A stretch of 64,000 bases of DNA, from assembly GCF_900323885.1 (NCBI RefSeq), contig NZ_OOHJ01000030.1, positions 124,001 through 188,000 of the forward strand, given 5' to 3'. Of the stretch, positions 44,087 through 52,325 are shown piece by piece; position 1 is the stretch's first letter, and the number at the start of each line of letters is the position of its first letter. Origin of the DNA: [Actinomadura] parvosata subsp. kistnae. Its GTDB lineage: Bacteria > Actinomycetota > Actinomycetes > Streptosporangiales > Streptosporangiaceae. Both the position numbers and the translations under genes were made by a program. The notes beneath the pieces are model-generated. The model was not told where the DNA came from. It searched no databases and was given only the letters and a program-made list of their open reading frames with translations.

Positions 44087-44120
44087 TATAGACGTGCACC
44101 TATTTCGATGGATGTCTATA
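44087..44120 (+). promoter_or_regulatory. Inverted repeat before arsR-acr3, likely ArsR operator
   Basis: TATAGAC and GTCTATA are perfect 7-bp arms 20 nt apart in an AT-rich island 15-48 nt before the start. Position and composition suit the operator of the repressor just downstream. Confidence 0.6.
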
Positions 44121-44134
44121 CGGAAGGGTAGTGG

Positions 44135-44527
44135 ATGGAACTGCTGGAGATCTTGGAGTGCAGCCCGCCGCTGACCCGCGAACCGCTAGACGCCGAGCAG
44201 GCGGCCGGGGTGGCGCGCGTGTTCAAGGCGCTGGGCGACCCCGTACGGCTGCGTATCCTGTCGATCGTGGCCAGCCGCGCCGGCGGCGAGGTATGCGTGT
44301 GCGACATCACCGACGCCTTCGAGCTGTCCCAGCCAACCATCAGCCACCACCTCAAGGTGCTCAAGGAGGTCGGGCTGCTGACCTCCGAGCGGCGCGCTTC
44401 CTGGGTGTACTACCGGCTGGTGCCCGAGACGCTGGGCGAGCTGTCGGCGCTGCTGACCCTGCCCGCCGGCAGGACCGCCGACGGGCCCGCCAGCCTGTCG
44501 ACCGCTGCAGCGGCGGTGCCGCGGTGA
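44135..44527 (+). CDS. arsR: ArsR repressor of the acr3-arsC operon
   Basis: The 130-residue protein has VFKALGDPVRLRILSIVAS, the arsenite-binding CVCDITDAF in the DNA-binding helix (C-x-C pattern of ArsR), and SQPTISHHLKVLKEVGLLTSERRASWVYYRL. A further cysteine lies in LECSPP near the start. Its stop overlaps the acr3 start. It is the classical autoregulator of the efflux operon. Confidence 0.92.
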   Translation: MELLEILECSPPLTREPLDAEQAAGVARVFKALGDPVRLRILSIVASRAGGEVCVCDITDAFELSQPTISHHLKVLKEVGLLTSERRASWVYYRLVPETLGELSALLTLPAGRTADGPASLSTAAAAVPR

Positions 44528-45606
44528 TGTCGGCTCAACCGGCACAGGTCACCGCGCCGCCGGCTGGCGTGATCGGCGCTCTGTCGGTGCTGGATCGGTT
44601 CCTGCCGGTGTGGATCATCGCGGCCATGGGCGCAGGGCTGCTGCTCGGCCGTCTGGTGCCCGGCCTGGGCGCCGCGCTGGACGCCGTCAAGATCGGGCAG
44701 ATCTCGCTGCCGATCGCGCTCGGCCTGCTGCTGATGATGTACCCGGTGCTGGCCAAGGTCCGCTACGACCGCCTCGGCACCGTCACCGGCGACCGCCGCC
44801 TGCTCCTCTCCTCCCTGCTGCTCAACTGGGTACTCGGCCCGGCGCTGATGTTCGCGCTGGCCTGGATCCTCCTGCCGGACCTGCCCGAGTACCGCACCGG
44901 CCTGATCATCGTCGGGCTGGCCCGCTGCATCGCCATGGTCCTCATCTGGAACGATCTGGCCTGCGGCCACCGCGAGGCCGCCGCCGTCCTGGTCGCGCTC
45001 AACTCCATCTTCCAGGTGATCGCCTTCGGCGCGCTGGGCTGGTTCTACCTGCAGGTGCTGCCCGGCTGGCTCGGCCTGCCGCAGGCCGCGCTGGACGTCT
45101 CCGCCTGGGACATCGCCTTCTACGTGCTGGTCTTCCTCGGCATCCCGCTGCTCGCGGGCTACGCCTCGCGCAAGCTTGGAGAGCGCGCCAAGGGCCGAGC
45201 CTGGTATGAGCAGCGCTTCCTGCCGCGCGTCGGCCCGATCGCCCTGTACGGGCTGCTGTTCACCATCGTCATCCTGTTCGCCCTGCAAGGCCACACCATC
45301 ACCTCTCAGCCTGGCGACGTGGCCCGCATTGCCCTGCCGCTGCTGGCCTACTTCGCCCTCATGTGGGGCGGCGGCTTCCTCACAGGCCGGGCGATCGGCC
45401 TGCCGTACGACAAGACCACCACGCTCGCCTTCACCGCCGCCGGCAACAACTTCGAGCTGGCCATCGCCGTGGCGGTCGGCGTGTTCGGCGTCACCTCCGG
45501 CCAGGCCCTGGCCGGCGTGGTCGGCCCGCTCATCGAAGTCCCCGTCCTGGTCGCCCTGGTCTACGTCAGCCTGGCCGGCCGCCGCCTGTTCGGCGCAAGC
45601 ACGTAA
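44527..45606 (+). CDS. acr3: Arsenite efflux pump, Acr3 family
   Basis: The 359-residue membrane protein has ten helices and the Acr3 signatures LLLMMYPVLAKVRY, GLARCIAMVLIWNDLACG (transport cysteine) and FTAAGNNFELAIAVAVGVFG (conserved glutamate). It exports arsenite by proton antiport. Its ATG overlaps the arsR stop. arsC follows after a 225-nt gap that contains a possible small gene. Confidence 0.95.
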   Translation: MSAQPAQVTAPPAGVIGALSVLDRFLPVWIIAAMGAGLLLGRLVPGLGAALDAVKIGQISLPIALGLLLMMYPVLAKVRYDRLGTVTGDRRLLLSSLLLNWVLGPALMFALAWILLPDLPEYRTGLIIVGLARCIAMVLIWNDLACGHREAAAVLVALNSIFQVIAFGALGWFYLQVLPGWLGLPQAALDVSAWDIAFYVLVFLGIPLLAGYASRKLGERAKGRAWYEQRFLPRVGPIALYGLLFTIVILFALQGHTITSQPGDVARIALPLLAYFALMWGGGFLTGRAIGLPYDKTTTLAFTAAGNNFELAIAVAVGVFGVTSGQALAGVVGPLIEVPVLVALVYVSLAGRRLFGAST

Positions 45607-45618
45607 GGAGCCGGTGCG

Positions 45619-45815
45619 GTGAAGGTGCTGATGGAGTATGGAGCTGGGCGGCGCGGCATCGCATCGCCTGGGGCGTCCTGGCCGCCGTCGTGTGGACCGC
45701 GCTGGTCTACCTGTTCGTGGACAACATTCTGATCGCCCTGCTGTGCGGTGCCGCCTTCGGCGCCGTCTCCGCCGCCACGCTGCCGCCCGCGCCGCCCCCG
45801 TCGCCCTCACCCTGA
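45619..45815 (+). CDS. Possible small membrane protein between acr3 and arsC
   Basis: A region ending at 45815 encodes SWAARHRIAWGVLAAVVWTALVY, LFVDNILIALLCGAAFGAVSAATLP and a proline-rich tail, which reads as a two-helix membrane protein. Its frame has no ATG or GTG at a suitable place; the plausible GTG at 45619 with AAGGAG is in another frame. A single-base error or a shifted start would explain this. Small membrane proteins like this do occur in actinobacterial ars operons. Confidence 0.35.
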
Positions 45816-45830
45816 AGAAAGGTTTGTCCC

Positions 45831-46235
45831 ATGGCTGAGAAGCCCAGCGTGCTGTTCGTGTGCGTGCACAACGCCGGACGCTCCCAGATGGCCGCCGGAT
45901 GGCTCACCCACCTGGCCGCAGGCCGCATCGAGGTCCGCTCGGCCGGATCGGCGCCCGCCGACCAGGTCAACCCGGTCGCCGTCGAGGCGATGCGCGAGGT
46001 CGGCATCGACATCACCGCTGAACAGCCCAAGATCCTCACGTCCGACGCCGTCCAGGCATCTGACGTGGTGATCACGATGGGCTGCGGGGACGCCTGCCCG
46101 ATCTTCCCCGGCAAGCGCTACGAGGACTGGAAGCTCGACGACCCGGCCGGGCAGGACATCGAAGCCGTCCGGCCGATCCGCGATGACATCCGCCGCCGGA
46201 TCGAGAAGCTACTGGCGGAACTTGTGTCGGACTGA
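45831..46235 (+). CDS. arsC: Arsenate reductase, low-molecular-weight phosphatase type
   Basis: The 134-residue enzyme has the phosphatase loop C-x5-R in FVCVHNAGRS near residue 12, SAGSAPADQVNPVAVEAM, and the second redox pair in MGCGDACPIFPGK around 84-88. EDWKLDDPAGQ completes the thioredoxin-coupled ArsC pattern. It reduces arsenate to arsenite for export by Acr3. AAGAAAGG precedes the ATG. Confidence 0.94.
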   Translation: MAEKPSVLFVCVHNAGRSQMAAGWLTHLAAGRIEVRSAGSAPADQVNPVAVEAMREVGIDITAEQPKILTSDAVQASDVVITMGCGDACPIFPGKRYEDWKLDDPAGQDIEAVRPIRDDIRRRIEKLLAELVSD

Positions 46236-46313
46236 TCCTCCGCCGTGATGGCGGGGCCCGCGTCATGTCCGGGCCAGAGATGACTGTCGGTGCTGGGTGG
46301 TTTGCTGTGCTGT

Positions 46314-48077
46314 ATGACGCTGGTGAATTGGGAGCGCTTGCCGGGCGAGACGGTGGAGGAGTTCGTCGCGGCGATGCTGCTGCTGCGGCATCCGCACGGT
46401 AACCGGATCACTCCCTCACGCGGGGACCGCGGCGTCGACATTCGGATCGCCAACCCGGATGGCTACGACATTTACCAGGTCAAACGCTTCTGCCGGCCGC
46501 TGACCTCCCGGCAGGTCACCGACGTGGAGAACTCCTGGCAGCGCTTCGTCGATGAGACGCTGCCGACGTTGCCGGTCCGCTCCTGGACGCTGGTCACACC
46601 GTGGAATCCCACCCATGAGCGGCTGGCGTGGTTGGAGCGGCTGACCGCGGGCAGCGGGCTGCGCATCAGCTGGATGGACCGCGATCACCTCGACGGCATG
46701 GCGGCCGACCACCCGGCGCTGATCGCGTACTACTTCGGCGACGGCGGCGAACGGATCCAGCACCTGATGGCGCAGGCGTTACAGGGCGGGCGAGACATGC
46801 CCGATCCCGGCCAGGTTCCGGCCGAGAGCCTGCTGACAGCCGCGATCGAGCGCTATGAGGGCCTGGCCTCGGCCTTGACCGACGTCGATCCGTTCTACCG
46901 CTACGAGTTCGACGTACGCGAAGGGCGGGTGAGCGAGCTGCCTTGGGACGGGGACGTCCTCGGCGACGACCTCACCGCCTTCTTGCGCTACCTGCAGCTC
47001 AACGAGCGGCACTACCTGGTGATGCGCCTGGTGGCGCGAGCGGTGGAGTCGTTCAGCCTGCGTCCGATCACCGGCTCGTTGGAGCTGCAGGTGCCGGTCG
47101 ACTCGGCCGAGCGGCAGGCGGTGGAGGAATTCCTCCGCTACGGCGCACCCTTAGCCGACATCGACGGCACGATCACCCACAGCTCGGGACCGCCCGGCCT
47201 GCCGGATGAGTCGGGCCCCGGCCGGCTGAGCTTCATGGTCGCCGCCGGTGCGGCCGGTGATCGGCCTGACCTGGAGGTCCGCCTGGTCGCTGCGGACGGC
47301 ACCGTGCTGCACGCGCTGGATCTGGTGCAGGTGCGCGCCTCACGCGGCGTGGACGGCCCCGGCATCTGGCTGGCCGGCCAGGACCCGGGCGGCCTGCTGC
47401 ACCTGCAATTCCTGGTCAACGCCGGTGACCGCGACACCTTCCGCCTACAGGTGGATCTGGACGATTTGGTCGGCAAGACCCCGGCCCAGGTGTTGCCGGC
47501 GATGCGCCTGCTCGCGGCCCTGGCACCGGACACCACCCTCCTGCTGGCCGTGCGCGGCGGCCCCGCGTACTCGCCCCGCTGGCAGCCCGAGGCGTCCTCC
47601 CTGGCGCTCCACGCCCGCCGGCAGCTCCGCGTCCTGGAGGCGTTGCAGGTGATCCAGTCCCACAGTTACCAGCGCATCGTGATCCCCGCGCCCAGCAGCA
47701 CCTCCAACGAAGAACTTGCCGGGATCATCCAGCTGGCCCACCTGCTGCAGGGCGGTCAGATCGACGCGACGTGGCCGCAGGTGGACTTCCCGATTCCCGC
47801 CAACGCCGGCCCGCCGCCTGAGGGCGAGTTCTCCGTCGCCATCTTGCACGAGCTGAACGCGCGGGTGGGCGGCCGCCAGATTCCTCTGGGCATGTACCAG
47901 TGCGTCACCTACCTGGCGGCGCGGATCGCTGATCCGGCAGAAGCGGCAGCAGCCCAGGCTGGCGACAGCATCCGCCTGCTGCCTGGCTCCACCGACCGAG
48001 CATTGATCACCGTCGTATCGGCCGCCGAGGCTCTCGCCGCTCTCGCCGCGCGAGGCGGCGCGCCGCCGACCGGATAG
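46314..48077 (+). CDS. Large protein with N-terminal Mrr-like nuclease fold
   Basis: The 587-residue protein begins with a PD-(D/E)xK-type segment: GETVEEFVAAMLLL, GDRGVDIRI and YDIYQVKRF (E...D...QxK as in Mrr-type endonucleases), then LTSRQVTDVENSWQRF. The remaining 480 residues include LTDVDPFYRYEFDVREG and WLAGQDPGGLLHLQF, with no domain I recognise. Mrr-like nucleases cut foreign or modified DNA, so a role in defence is possible. The ATG at 46314 lies 8 codons inside the longest frame and just before conserved-looking sequence. It stands between arsC and the peptidase gene with no coupling to either. Confidence 0.65.
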   Translation: MTLVNWERLPGETVEEFVAAMLLLRHPHGNRITPSRGDRGVDIRIANPDGYDIYQVKRFCRPLTSRQVTDVENSWQRFVDETLPTLPVRSWTLVTPWNPTHERLAWLERLTAGSGLRISWMDRDHLDGMAADHPALIAYYFGDGGERIQHLMAQALQGGRDMPDPGQVPAESLLTAAIERYEGLASALTDVDPFYRYEFDVREGRVSELPWDGDVLGDDLTAFLRYLQLNERHYLVMRLVARAVESFSLRPITGSLELQVPVDSAERQAVEEFLRYGAPLADIDGTITHSSGPPGLPDESGPGRLSFMVAAGAAGDRPDLEVRLVAADGTVLHALDLVQVRASRGVDGPGIWLAGQDPGGLLHLQFLVNAGDRDTFRLQVDLDDLVGKTPAQVLPAMRLLAALAPDTTLLLAVRGGPAYSPRWQPEASSLALHARRQLRVLEALQVIQSHSYQRIVIPAPSSTSNEELAGIIQLAHLLQGGQIDATWPQVDFPIPANAGPPPEGEFSVAILHELNARVGGRQIPLGMYQCVTYLAARIADPAEAAAAQAGDSIRLLPGSTDRALITVVSAAEALAALAARGGAPPTG

Positions 48078-48213
48078 CGCCCGCGGAACGCGGGCCCTCG
48101 TGCGTCGTCGTCCTGACCATGGACCGGCCAGCTCTGCGGCTTGCCGTCGAACTGGCCTTGGCCGGCTCGATAGCCTGAGCGAGGGGAGCTGTTTCCCCAT
48201 TCTGGCGGTCCTC

Positions 48214-49446
48214 CTACGTGATGAGCAGCATGACGGTCGCCACCAGCAGCCGGGCTGCGGTCAGCAGCGTGTCCGGCTGCACGCGATCCGGGGTCTCGGC
48301 CGGAGTCTGGTAGCCGGGCATTCCCATGCCGACGCCGATCGCGGCCAGGCCGGCGGCGGCGTAGCGGCGGTTGTCGGAGGCCATCGCGCCCGCCTTCAGC
48401 GGCACGCCGGTCAGGCGGGCGGCCCGGTCCAGCGTGGCCAGCAACGCGTGAGCGGGGCCGCCCGCCTCGACAGCGGCGGCCTCGTGCAGCTGCGCGGCAC
48501 CGTCGAGGTTGATCACGAGCGTGTCCGGCGGCAGGGTGGGGGCGTGGTGGGCCGAGCCCCACGCCCCCGCCTCCTCCGCGTCCAGGAAGGCCACCATCAG
48601 CTCCAGCGCCCCCAGCGGAGCGGCGGTCAGCACGCGGGCGGCCTCCAGGACCGCGGCCACTCCGGAGGCGTTGTCCGCGGCTGCGGGCAGGCGGCGGTCG
48701 GGGTCGTCACCGACGCCGTCGTAGTGCGCGCTCAGCAGCACCCGTACCCGGCTCGCATCGCCCTGAGCGGGGTGGGGGAAGCGGGCGTGGACGTTGTGGC
48801 CGCGAGTGGTGATCTGCCGCAGCGGCATCGAGGCGGTCACCTGGACCGGGCCGCTGGCCAGGGCTTCGGCCAGGCGGGCGTGCACCTCGGTGCGCAGGGC
48901 GATGACGGGCACCTGCCGGGCGGGCGGCCCGGCGATCATCTTGGGCATCCAGCCCTCGGCGTCGGTGCCGCGCACGGTCAGCACACCTACGGCACCGTGA
49001 GCCTCGGCAAGCTCGCACGCTCGCCCCCAGTCCGCGGCCCCGGCCAGCACCCACCGGCCGTGCAGGTCGGCCTCGGAGACTGCGGCCAGCGGGGCGGAGT
49101 GCGTGTGCGCCAGGTCGGCGGAGGCGAGGTGTTCGACGAAGTCGCGGCGGTGCTGCAGGCGCTGCGCCTGCCCGCTGGTGCTCCATTCGAGGACGGGCGT
49201 GGCGTACAGCTCGCGCACGCCGGCCACGTCGAAGCCGGACAGCGCTGTTGCGGCGCCCAGCTCGCCGAGCCGCTCGATGAGCCAGATGGCGGCGGCCTGG
49301 CCGCCGGGTGTGCCCACGCGTCGCCCGGCGTAGCGGTCACCGGCCAGCTCGCGCACCGTGGCCTGCATCCGCCCCGCCGACACCGCCTTCAACAGAGCCG
49401 ACAGACCGGCTGCGGGCCGGTCCACGCCTGGAAGCGTGGAGGTCAT
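48214..49446 (-). CDS. M28-family metallopeptidase
   Basis: The 410-residue protein ends in an M28 zinc aminopeptidase domain. Metal ligands appear as LLSAHYDGVGDD (His, Asp), AADNASGVAAVLEAA (bridging Asp) and FLDAEEAGAWGS (Glu-Glu), with a later Asp in VINLDGAA. The N-terminal half (to about 200) resembles the protease-associated insert of this family. No clear signal peptide is visible, so it may be cytoplasmic. Its ATG overlaps the stop of the CCG peptide gene, implying joint production. Processing of that peptide or of arsenic-glutathione-like conjugates are possible roles. Confidence 0.8.
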   Translation of the reverse strand: MTSTLPGVDRPAAGLSALLKAVSAGRMQATVRELAGDRYAGRRVGTPGGQAAAIWLIERLGELGAATALSGFDVAGVRELYATPVLEWSTSGQAQRLQHRRDFVEHLASADLAHTHSAPLAAVSEADLHGRWVLAGAADWGRACELAEAHGAVGVLTVRGTDAEGWMPKMIAGPPARQVPVIALRTEVHARLAEALASGPVQVTASMPLRQITTRGHNVHARFPHPAQGDASRVRVLLSAHYDGVGDDPDRRLPAAADNASGVAAVLEAARVLTAAPLGALELMVAFLDAEEAGAWGSAHHAPTLPPDTLVINLDGAAQLHEAAAVEAGGPAHALLATLDRAARLTGVPLKAGAMASDNRRYAAAGLAAIGVGMGMPGYQTPAETPDRVQPDTLLTAARLLVATVMLLIT

Positions 49447-49712
49447 CCGCAGCATCCGGTGGACGTGGGGTCCGTGGCCTGGGTGGCGGCGGGGGCCTGG
49501 GTGGCGGCGGGCGCCGGGGCCTGGCCGCAGCAGCCGGACTGGGCGGCCTCCTGGGCCACGGCGGTGCTGCCACAGCAGCTCGTGGCCGCCTGATCCGCCT
49601 CGCTCACGCTGGTGGCGCTGGTGGCGGGGGCTCCGCAACAACCGTCGGCGGCAGGCGGGGTGAACGCCTCCGCCAGGTCACCGGTGAAGCCGCCGCTGGT
49701 GTGGTTCGTCAT
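49443..49712 (-). CDS. Cysteine-rich peptide with four CCG motifs
   Basis: The 89-residue product (MTNHTSGGFTGDLAEAF...) carries CCG at four places: DGCCGAP, TSCCGST, SGCCGQA and the final GCCG. The spacers are low in complexity, rich in alanine, threonine, proline and glutamine. Vicinal cysteines bind trivalent arsenic well, so it may be a metalloid-binding carrier or buffer. Its stop overlaps the M28 peptidase start. It faces a likely ArsR operator across an intergenic region shared with the TauE-like gene. A precursor-peptide role cannot be excluded. Confidence 0.7.
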   Translation of the reverse strand: MTNHTSGGFTGDLAEAFTPPAADGCCGAPATSATSVSEADQAATSCCGSTAVAQEAAQSGCCGQAPAPAATQAPAATQATDPTSTGCCG

Positions 49713-49760
49713 CGTGGTCTCCTTCGCCGGGTGAACGGGAGTAGGCCGCCACTCGAAGAG

Positions 49761-49776
49761 TTAGATGGGTGTCTAA
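49761..49776. promoter_or_regulatory. Inverted repeat TTAGA-N6-TCTAA, likely ArsR operator
   Basis: The dyad lies in an AT-rich intergenic stretch between divergent transcripts (CCG peptide to the left, TauE/SafE-like exporter to the right). A related dyad ATTAGAT-N4-ATCTAAT occurs at 55329-55346, supporting a shared regulator. Confidence 0.55.
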
Positions 49777-49947
49777 GCAGCGCCACGATCTCATATTGCT
49801 TAGATGAGCGCCAAGATAGACGAATATCGAATCATCCTCTGTGACGCACCGGGCGCCGACAACTGCGGCTTAGGGTTAGTGAGCGGACACCAGGGGCGGA
49901 TCGCGCCGGACACGGCGGGCAGCGAGCCGGGCAAGGAGCGTGGTGCT

Positions 49948-50763
49948 ATGGCCCTAAACGACAGCACCCTGCCCGTGCCGTCGACGCGCTCGCTGCCGCT
50001 GGCCTTCGCCTCCGGCGCGGCGGTAGGCGCGTTAGGAGGGATGATCGGCCTGGGCGGCGCCGAGTTCCGGCTGCCGCTGCTGATCGGCCTGTTCGGCTTC
50101 GCCGCGCTATCGGCGGTCATCGTGAACAAGGCGATGAGCCTGGTCGTGGTACTGGTGGCGCTGCCGGCCCGGCTGGCCGCCGTCCCCCTCGCCGAGCTGA
50201 CCGCGCACTGGACGGTCGCGGTCAACTTGCTGGCCGGCAGTCTGCTGGGCGCCTGGGCAGGAGCCTCGTGGGCGGTACGGATGCGCACCGCCACCCTCTA
50301 CAAGGTCCTCGCGGCTCTGATGGTGCTCATGGCCGCCGCTCTCGTGCTCACCCACACCACGGCCCTGGGATCGCTCGCCCTGCCCGGCGCAGCGCTGGCG
50401 GTGACCGGCGTCGCGGCCGGGTTCGGCATCGGGGTGGTGGCGGCCACCATGGGCGTGGCCGGCGGCGAGCTGCTGATTCCGGCGATCGTGTTGCTGTACG
50501 GCGTTGACGTCAAGGCGGCGGGCAGTCTCTCGCTGGTGGTGTCGCTGCCCACCATGCTGGTCGCGTTCGCCCGCTACAGCCGGGACGGCAGCTTCGCCGT
50601 CCTGGGCGCCAACGTGCGCTTCACTCTCATCATGGTCGCCGGCTCCATTGCCGGTGCCCTCCTCGGCGGCCTGCTGCTGGGCGTGATCCCCGATCTCGTC
50701 CTCGTTCCCGTCCTGGCCGCCATCCTGCTGATCTCAGCGGTCAAGATGGCCCGTCACGCCTGA
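49948..50763 (+). CDS. TauE/SafE-family membrane exporter
   Basis: The 271-residue protein has about eight hydrophobic helices in two repeats, each with a glycine-rich loop: GGMIGLGGAEFRLPLL and ATMGVAGGELLIPA. This duplication defines the TauE/SafE (DUF81) family of anion or organic-acid exporters. The ATG at 49948 follows AAGGAGCG; the frame is open 48 codons upstream across the operator region. In this setting it may export an arsenic or sulfur species. Confidence 0.82.
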   Translation: MALNDSTLPVPSTRSLPLAFASGAAVGALGGMIGLGGAEFRLPLLIGLFGFAALSAVIVNKAMSLVVVLVALPARLAAVPLAELTAHWTVAVNLLAGSLLGAWAGASWAVRMRTATLYKVLAALMVLMAAALVLTHTTALGSLALPGAALAVTGVAAGFGIGVVAATMGVAGGELLIPAIVLLYGVDVKAAGSLSLVVSLPTMLVAFARYSRDGSFAVLGANVRFTLIMVAGSIAGALLGGLLLGVIPDLVLVPVLAAILLISAVKMARHA

Positions 50764-50828
50764 CCTTCACGGCGACCGTCCTGTCCACGTGCGAGCGAGA
50801 GATCAGGCCAAGGTCCACAACCGCGCGT

Positions 50829-51899
50829 CTACCGCTGGGCGGTGATCTCGGCGACCATCTGCCGGGCTGTACGGCCCGCGCCGATCAACGTGGCCGAAGC
50901 GGGCCCGGTCCAGTCTCCGTAACCGAGCAGGTGCAGGCGCGGCTCGCCCACCGCCCGGGTGCCGCGGGTGGGGATGAGCCCGTCCGGGCCGCGCAAGCCC
51001 AGGGGCGCGAGGTGGCTCAGAGCGGGACGGAAGCCGGTGCACCACAGGATCACGTCGCAGGCCAGCGTGCTGCCGTCTGCCCAGGCGACACCGCCCGGGG
51101 TGATGTGGGTGAACATGGGCTCGGCCTTGAGCACGCCGCGGTCGCGGGCCTCGCGCACCGGCGGGACGGCGACGATGTCGCCCAGGTCGGCGATGCCCGC
51201 CGCAGGCTCGCCCGCCTGTTCGCCCGCCTGGGTGGCGCGGTGGCGGCGGGTGGCCAGGTCGAACAGGACGCGGCCGTCGATGTCGTCCGGCAGCAGGCGC
51301 GGCGGCCGCTGGGTCACCCAGGTGACCTCGGCGACGGCGGTCAGCTCGGCCAGCAGTTGGGCGGCGGAGTTGCCGCCGCCGACGATGACCACGCGCTTGC
51401 CGCGCAATGGTTCGGGGCCTCGGTAGCCGGCGGTGTGCAGGTGCTCGCCGCCGAAGTCGCGCAGGCCGGGATAGTACGGGATGTAGGGGCGCCACCAGGT
51501 GCCGGTCGCGCTGACCACCGCCTTGGCCTGCCAAGTGCCGTGGCCGGTCTCGACCAGGAGACGGCCGTCACCGCGCCGCACGGCGTTCACCGTGACCGGG
51601 CGCAGCACCGGCAGGTCGTAGCGGCGTTCGTAGTCGGTCAGGTAGGCGACAACCTCGGCGGCGCTCGGGTAGCCGCCGCCGGGCGGGATGGGCATCATGC
51701 GGCCGGGCAGCGAGCTGTACTGGGCCGGGGAGAACAGGCGCAGGCTGTCCCAGGCGTGCCGCCAAGCGCCGCCGACGCTGTCCTGGGCGTCGAGGATGAC
51801 GAAGTCGGCCTTCGCGCGGCGCAGGTAGTAGCCGGCGGCTAGGCCCGCCTGCCCGCCGCCGATCACCAGGACGTCGACGGGCCGGGGACCGGCTGTCAT
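50829..51899 (-). CDS. arsO: ArsO-like FAD/NAD(P)-dependent monooxygenase
   Basis: The 356-residue flavoprotein has the FAD motif VLVIGGGQAGLAAGYYLRRA at its start and SVGGAWRHAWDSLRLFSPAQYSSLPG, the ArsO/Baeyer-Villiger-like signature. NADPH-binding VVIVGGGNSAAQLLAEL follows at about 170, then the C-terminal CTGFRP. ArsO proteins occur in many ars operons but their reaction is not settled. Its start abuts the arsR stop upstream. Confidence 0.86.
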   Translation of the reverse strand: MTAGPRPVDVLVIGGGQAGLAAGYYLRRAKADFVILDAQDSVGGAWRHAWDSLRLFSPAQYSSLPGRMMPIPPGGGYPSAAEVVAYLTDYERRYDLPVLRPVTVNAVRRGDGRLLVETGHGTWQAKAVVSATGTWWRPYIPYYPGLRDFGGEHLHTAGYRGPEPLRGKRVVIVGGGNSAAQLLAELTAVAEVTWVTQRPPRLLPDDIDGRVLFDLATRRHRATQAGEQAGEPAAGIADLGDIVAVPPVREARDRGVLKAEPMFTHITPGGVAWADGSTLACDVILWCTGFRPALSHLAPLGLRGPDGLIPTRGTRAVGEPRLHLLGYGDWTGPASATLIGAGRTARQMVAEITAQR

Positions 51900-52293
51900 G
51901 CGGGCAGCAGCTCCAGCTCTGTGCGTCCTGCCGCAGGCTGGGGGCGGGCCCAAGAGCGGGCTCGGTGAGCGGGGTGAACAGGGCGCCGAGCCGGTTCACC
52001 GCCTCGGGGATGATGCGGTAGTAGACCCAGGTGCCGCGCCGCTCCCCGTCGATCAGCCCGGCCGTGCGCAGCACCTTGAGGTGGTGGGAGATGGTGGGCG
52101 CGGTCAGGTCGAAGGCATCGGTCAGGTCGCACACGCACGCCTCGCCGCCGGCGTGAGAGCCGATCATCGACAGCAGGCGCAGCCGGACCGGGTCGGCGAC
52201 CGCCTTGAGCATGACAGCGAGCTCGGCGGCGGTGTCCTCGGCCAGCGGTTCGCGGGCGATCGGGGCGCAGCACTGGCCGGTGGGGACGGTCAT
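51896..52293 (-). CDS. arsR: ArsR repressor, 3' end uncertain
   Basis: The start encodes MTVPTGQCCAPIAREPLAED, then LKAVADPVRLRLLSMIGSHAGGEACVCDLTDAFDLTAPTISHHLKVL and GTWVYYRIIPEAVNRLGALF, a standard ArsR with C-x-C site and an extra N-terminal CC pair. The same frame has no stop for another 330 nt, running deep into arsO. In the neighbouring frame a TGA forms an ATGA overlap with the arsO start at 51899. A single-base shift after GALF is the simplest reading; I placed the end there. The alternative is a long overlapping C-terminus. Confidence 0.72.
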
Positions 52294-52325
52294 GACAACC
52301 CCTCCTGATTAGAAGTCTGTCGAAA

